Source: Marinimicrobium sp.
GTDB taxonomy: Bacteria; Pseudomonadota; Gammaproteobacteria; Pseudomonadales; Cellvibrionaceae
Reading direction: 5' to 3'
Assembly: GCA_027322215.1 (NCBI GenBank)
Contig: DAHVRW010000011.1
Span: forward strand, 1-34,947
DNA length: 34,947 bases
The position numbers were made by a program, and so were the translations under genes. The notes under the pieces are model-generated. The model saw only the letters and a program-made list of their open reading frames with translations, was not told the origin of the DNA and did no database searches. The number at the start of each line of letters is the position of its first letter. The stretch's first letter is position 1. Below are positions 33,016 through 34,947 of the stretch, in pieces.

Positions 33016-33870
33016 ATGACCAACCGCCAATACGTGCCGCCCAAGGTTTGGACTTGGAGCGCCGACAGCGACGATCCGTTTGCCAGCATGAACCGCCCCG
33101 AAGCTGGCCCCAGGTATGAACGCGAGCTGCCGGTGGGAAAACACCCACTGCAACTGTATTCCCTGGCCACCCCGAACGGCGTGAAAGTCACCATTATGCT
33201 GGAAGAATTGCTCGAGCGCGGCATCGACGATGCCGAGTACGACGCACACCTGATCAACATTAACGATCTTGACCAGTTCAGCAGTGGCTTTACAGCCATC
33301 AACCCAAACTCCAAAATTCCCGCGTTGATGGACCACAGCCAAAATCCGCCACAGCGGGTTTTCGAATCCGGTTCAATTCTGCTTTACCTCGCGGAAAAAT
33401 TTGATGCCTTCATCCCCAAGAGCCATTCGGGCCGAACCGAATGTCTGTCTTGGCTATTCTGGCAGATGGGCGCAGCCCCTATTCTGGGCGGCGGCTTTGG
33501 GCACTTCTATGCGTATGCACCGGAGAAGTTTGAATACCCCATCAACCGCTACACAATGGAAGCCAAACGCCAACTGGATGTTCTGGATCGCCGTCTAGCC
33601 GAAACGCCGTACATCGCCGGCGACGAGTACACCATTGCGGATATGGCCATCTGGCCCTGGTACGGTGCTCTGGTGCAAGGCCACGTCTATGACGCCGCTG
33701 AGTTCCTGCAAACCCATGAATACAAAAACCTGATGCGCTGGGCCGACGAAATTGGCAAGCGCCCGGCCGTCCAGCGCGGACGAATCGTAAACCGCACGTG
33801 GGGCGAGCCGGAGGAACAATTGCCGGAACGGCACAGCAAAGAGGATTTTGCTCGCCTTCGCGACGCGTAG
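33016..33870 (+). CDS. yghU: YghU-type glutathione S-transferase / disulfide-bond oxidoreductase
   Basis: A 284-aa cytosolic glutathione-binding protein of the Nu-class GST group, close to E. coli YghU (288 aa). It begins with the characteristic N-terminal extension TNRQYVPPKVWTW, followed by a thioredoxin-like domain (QLYSLATPNGVKVTIMLEEL; FINPNSKIPAL-type loop read as AINPNSKIPAL; then ESGSILLYLAEKF). A helical C-terminal domain contains YTIADMAIWPW. Members use two glutathione molecules to reduce disulfides. GGGAGAG 5 nt before the ATG fixes the start; a longer frame begins 23 codons upstream without support. It is a single gene, 133 nt after metH. Confidence 0.94.
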   Translation: MTNRQYVPPKVWTWSADSDDPFASMNRPEAGPRYERELPVGKHPLQLYSLATPNGVKVTIMLEELLERGIDDAEYDAHLININDLDQFSSGFTAINPNSKIPALMDHSQNPPQRVFESGSILLYLAEKFDAFIPKSHSGRTECLSWLFWQMGAAPILGGGFGHFYAYAPEKFEYPINRYTMEAKRQLDVLDRRLAETPYIAGDEYTIADMAIWPWYGALVQGHVYDAAEFLQTHEYKNLMRWADEIGKRPAVQRGRIVNRTWGEPEEQLPERHSKEDFARLRDA

Positions 33871-33920
33871 AATGAATGCTGGCGAGTAAGTACGAGTGAC
33901 GGCAGACGAAAATACCGCGG

Positions 33921-34382
33921 CTATTCGTTGGTATTGCCTAACTGATCCATAGCGTCATCGATTTTATCCCGCCATGTGTCGGGGTCTTTAATGCCTACAA
34001 AAGTGACCTCGGCCGTGGCGGACCCAGCGGTATAAAACGACAGGTTTCCGGTACCGAACAGTCGCTGAAACAAACTCTGGTCCAGCTCAATGCTACGCAG
34101 ATCTTTAATCCGAACGCTTTGCTGGTTGCGAGAAATCAAGCCATAGTGACGGGATACTCGGGCGCTGTTCACGGTGAATTTCCAGCAATAGCGCCTAAAA
34201 ACCACCCACGCCAACACGACAAGCGCCGCCAGCAACCACACCCATGGACGCACGTTAAAAATAATACCGCCCTGAATTGTGGCCAGTGAGGCCAGTGCCA
34301 ACGCCAGAAAGATTGCCGCCAGCACAAACCCGACCCAGTAATTTCTCCAGGCGGGTCTAAGCTCAACCAATACGTTGACCAT
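33921..34382 (-). CDS. Bacterial PH-domain membrane protein
   Basis: A 153-aa protein with two transmembrane segments (about residues 16-36, GFVLAAIFLALALASLATI, and 44-62, PWVWLLAALVVLAWVVF). A bacterial pleckstrin-homology domain of the YdbS/bPH2 kind follows (KFTVNSARVSRHYGLISRNQQSVRIKDLRSIELDQ read as separate strands, then LSFYTAGSATAEVTFVGIKDP). The domain faces the cytosol. The function is unknown. It lies downstream of rpsA on the same strand but is separated from it by a strong terminator. Confidence 0.85.
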   Translation of the reverse strand: MVNVLVELRPAWRNYWVGFVLAAIFLALALASLATIQGGIIFNVRPWVWLLAALVVLAWVVFRRYCWKFTVNSARVSRHYGLISRNQQSVRIKDLRSIELDQSLFQRLFGTGNLSFYTAGSATAEVTFVGIKDPDTWRDKIDDAMDQLGNTNE

Positions 34383-34510
34383 CCCTGACTTCCCTTTGAG
34401 GTGAACGATACCCGGTTTGCGCTTCGACTATGAAAGAAGTTGTCCGGTATTGCAAGAGCCCGGAACACTGAACTCAGCTGTTGTTTTTGCATGTGGCGTA
34501 AAAACGGACC

Positions 34511-34544
34511 AAAAAAAAGGCCGGCGAAAGGCCGGCCTTTTTTT
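34511..34544 (-). terminator. Rho-independent terminator of rpsA
   Basis: GGCCGGC (34519-34525) pairs with GCCGGCC (34531-34537) around a GAAAG loop. Eight A residues on the left form the T-run for minus-strand transcription. Seven T residues on the right allow termination in the other direction too. Confidence 0.9.
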
Positions 34545-34561
34545 ATGGAATGTCGGACGGT

Positions 34562-34947
34562 TTAGTCCTTGTTTTCCATCTGAGCTTTGATCAGATCACC
34601 CAGCGTGGTCGGCTGAGCTTGCTCAGCTTGCTTGCTGTGCTCTTTGACGGCAGCTCGCTCATCCACCACGTCCTTGGACTTGACGGACAGCGCAAGGGTG
34701 CGGTTTTTGCGATCCACAACGATGATCTTGGCTTCGACTTCATCGCCAACATTGAGCACCTTAGTGGCATCTTCCACTTTGTCGCGGCTCAACTCAGACG
34801 CTTTCAACGTGGCTTCAACATCTTCCGCCAAGGTAATGATCGCGCCTTTGGCGTCCACTTCCTTAACAGTACCTTTCACCACGGCACCTTTGTCATTCTC
34901 AGCGACATACTCAGAGAACGGGTCGGTTTCCAGCTGCTTAATGCCCA
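34562..34947 (-). CDS. rpsA: 30S ribosomal protein S1 (3' part only)
   Basis: The C-terminal 127 or so residues of ribosomal protein S1, which binds mRNA on the 30S subunit and helps initiation. The last S1 repeat is clear: [43 protein letters not shown] and [19 protein letters not shown], followed by a short acidic/glutamine tail ending in AQMENKD. The gene continues past the right edge of the window. The internal ATG at 34882 is not the gene start. Confidence 0.95.
   Translation of the reverse strand, partial: GIKQLETDPFSEYVAENDKGAVVKGTVKEVDAKGAIITLAEDVEATLKASELSRDKVEDATKVLNVGDEVEAKIIVVDRKNRTLALSVKSKDVVDERAAVKEHSKQAEQAQPTTLGDLIKAQMENKD

Overview
The window is chromosomal DNA from a gammaproteobacterium, most likely a marine member of the Cellvibrionales/Pseudomonadales. 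This is inferred from the pepN-yeaC-rhomboid-metallophosphatase-nadK order, which as I recall it is Pseudomonas-like, from the paired 'exonuclease V-like' helicase and nuclease genes, and from the protein sequences. No marker gene fixes the genus. There is no phage, insertion sequence, CRISPR array or plasmid machinery. Most of the window is ordinary housekeeping DNA, with one 0.7-kb accessory-like stretch next to two tRNA genes.

Layout. 1-106: end of an unseen left-hand unit, with a rho-independent terminator pointing right. 107-5999 (minus strand): a compact run read nadK > metallophosphatase > a 38-aa small ORF > rhomboid protease > yeaC-like > pepN. 6098-7051 (plus): a DUF1853 protein, diverging from nadK and overlapping tail-to-tail with the next unit. 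7024-10505 (minus): a three-gene unit of a coiled-coil protein, a PLP-dependent deaminase/desulfhydrase and a cyclic-nucleotide-binding/rhodanese protein. 10506-11472: a spacer holding a 26-codon, very acidic ORF with a near-perfect Shine-Dalgarno sequence, a doubtful 67-aa ORF, and two palindromic repeat elements in opposite orientations. 11473-11679 (minus): tRNA-Val and tRNA-Asp with a strong promoter and a terminator. 11969-12733 (plus): a lipoprotein. 12896-13987 (plus): trmA. 14014-16081 (minus): rmuC and a DUF2489 gene. 16214-17475 (plus): a TPR protein and murI. 17447-20564 (minus): a CACHE-HAMP-PAS-GGDEF-EAL c-di-GMP enzyme broken by a one-base frameshift in an A6 run. 20824-27076 (plus): an AddB-like nuclease and an AddA-like helicase-nuclease. 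27175-28251 (plus): DAHP synthase. 28350-28946 (minus): nfuA. 29166-32882 (plus): metH. 33016-33870 (plus): yghU-type glutathione transferase. 33921-34382 (minus): a bacterial PH-domain protein. 34562-34947 (minus): the 3' end of rpsA.

Functions. The genes cover NADP synthesis, peptide turnover, tRNA methylation, peptidoglycan precursor supply, aromatic amino acid and methionine synthesis, Fe-S cluster delivery, double-strand break processing and c-di-GMP signalling. Neighbours are often linked by start/stop overlaps (ATGA or GTGA) or very short gaps. Several start codons had to be moved downstream of the longest ORF, using ribosome binding sites, promoter positions and family lengths.

Most worth a second look: the two palindromic elements, whose arms differ completely in sequence yet stay self-complementary around a shared core; the acidic microprotein; the 38-aa ORF squeezed between the metallophosphatase and the rhomboid gene; the A6 frameshift in the c-di-GMP enzyme; and a 25-bp site before nfuA that closely fits the IscR type-1 motif.
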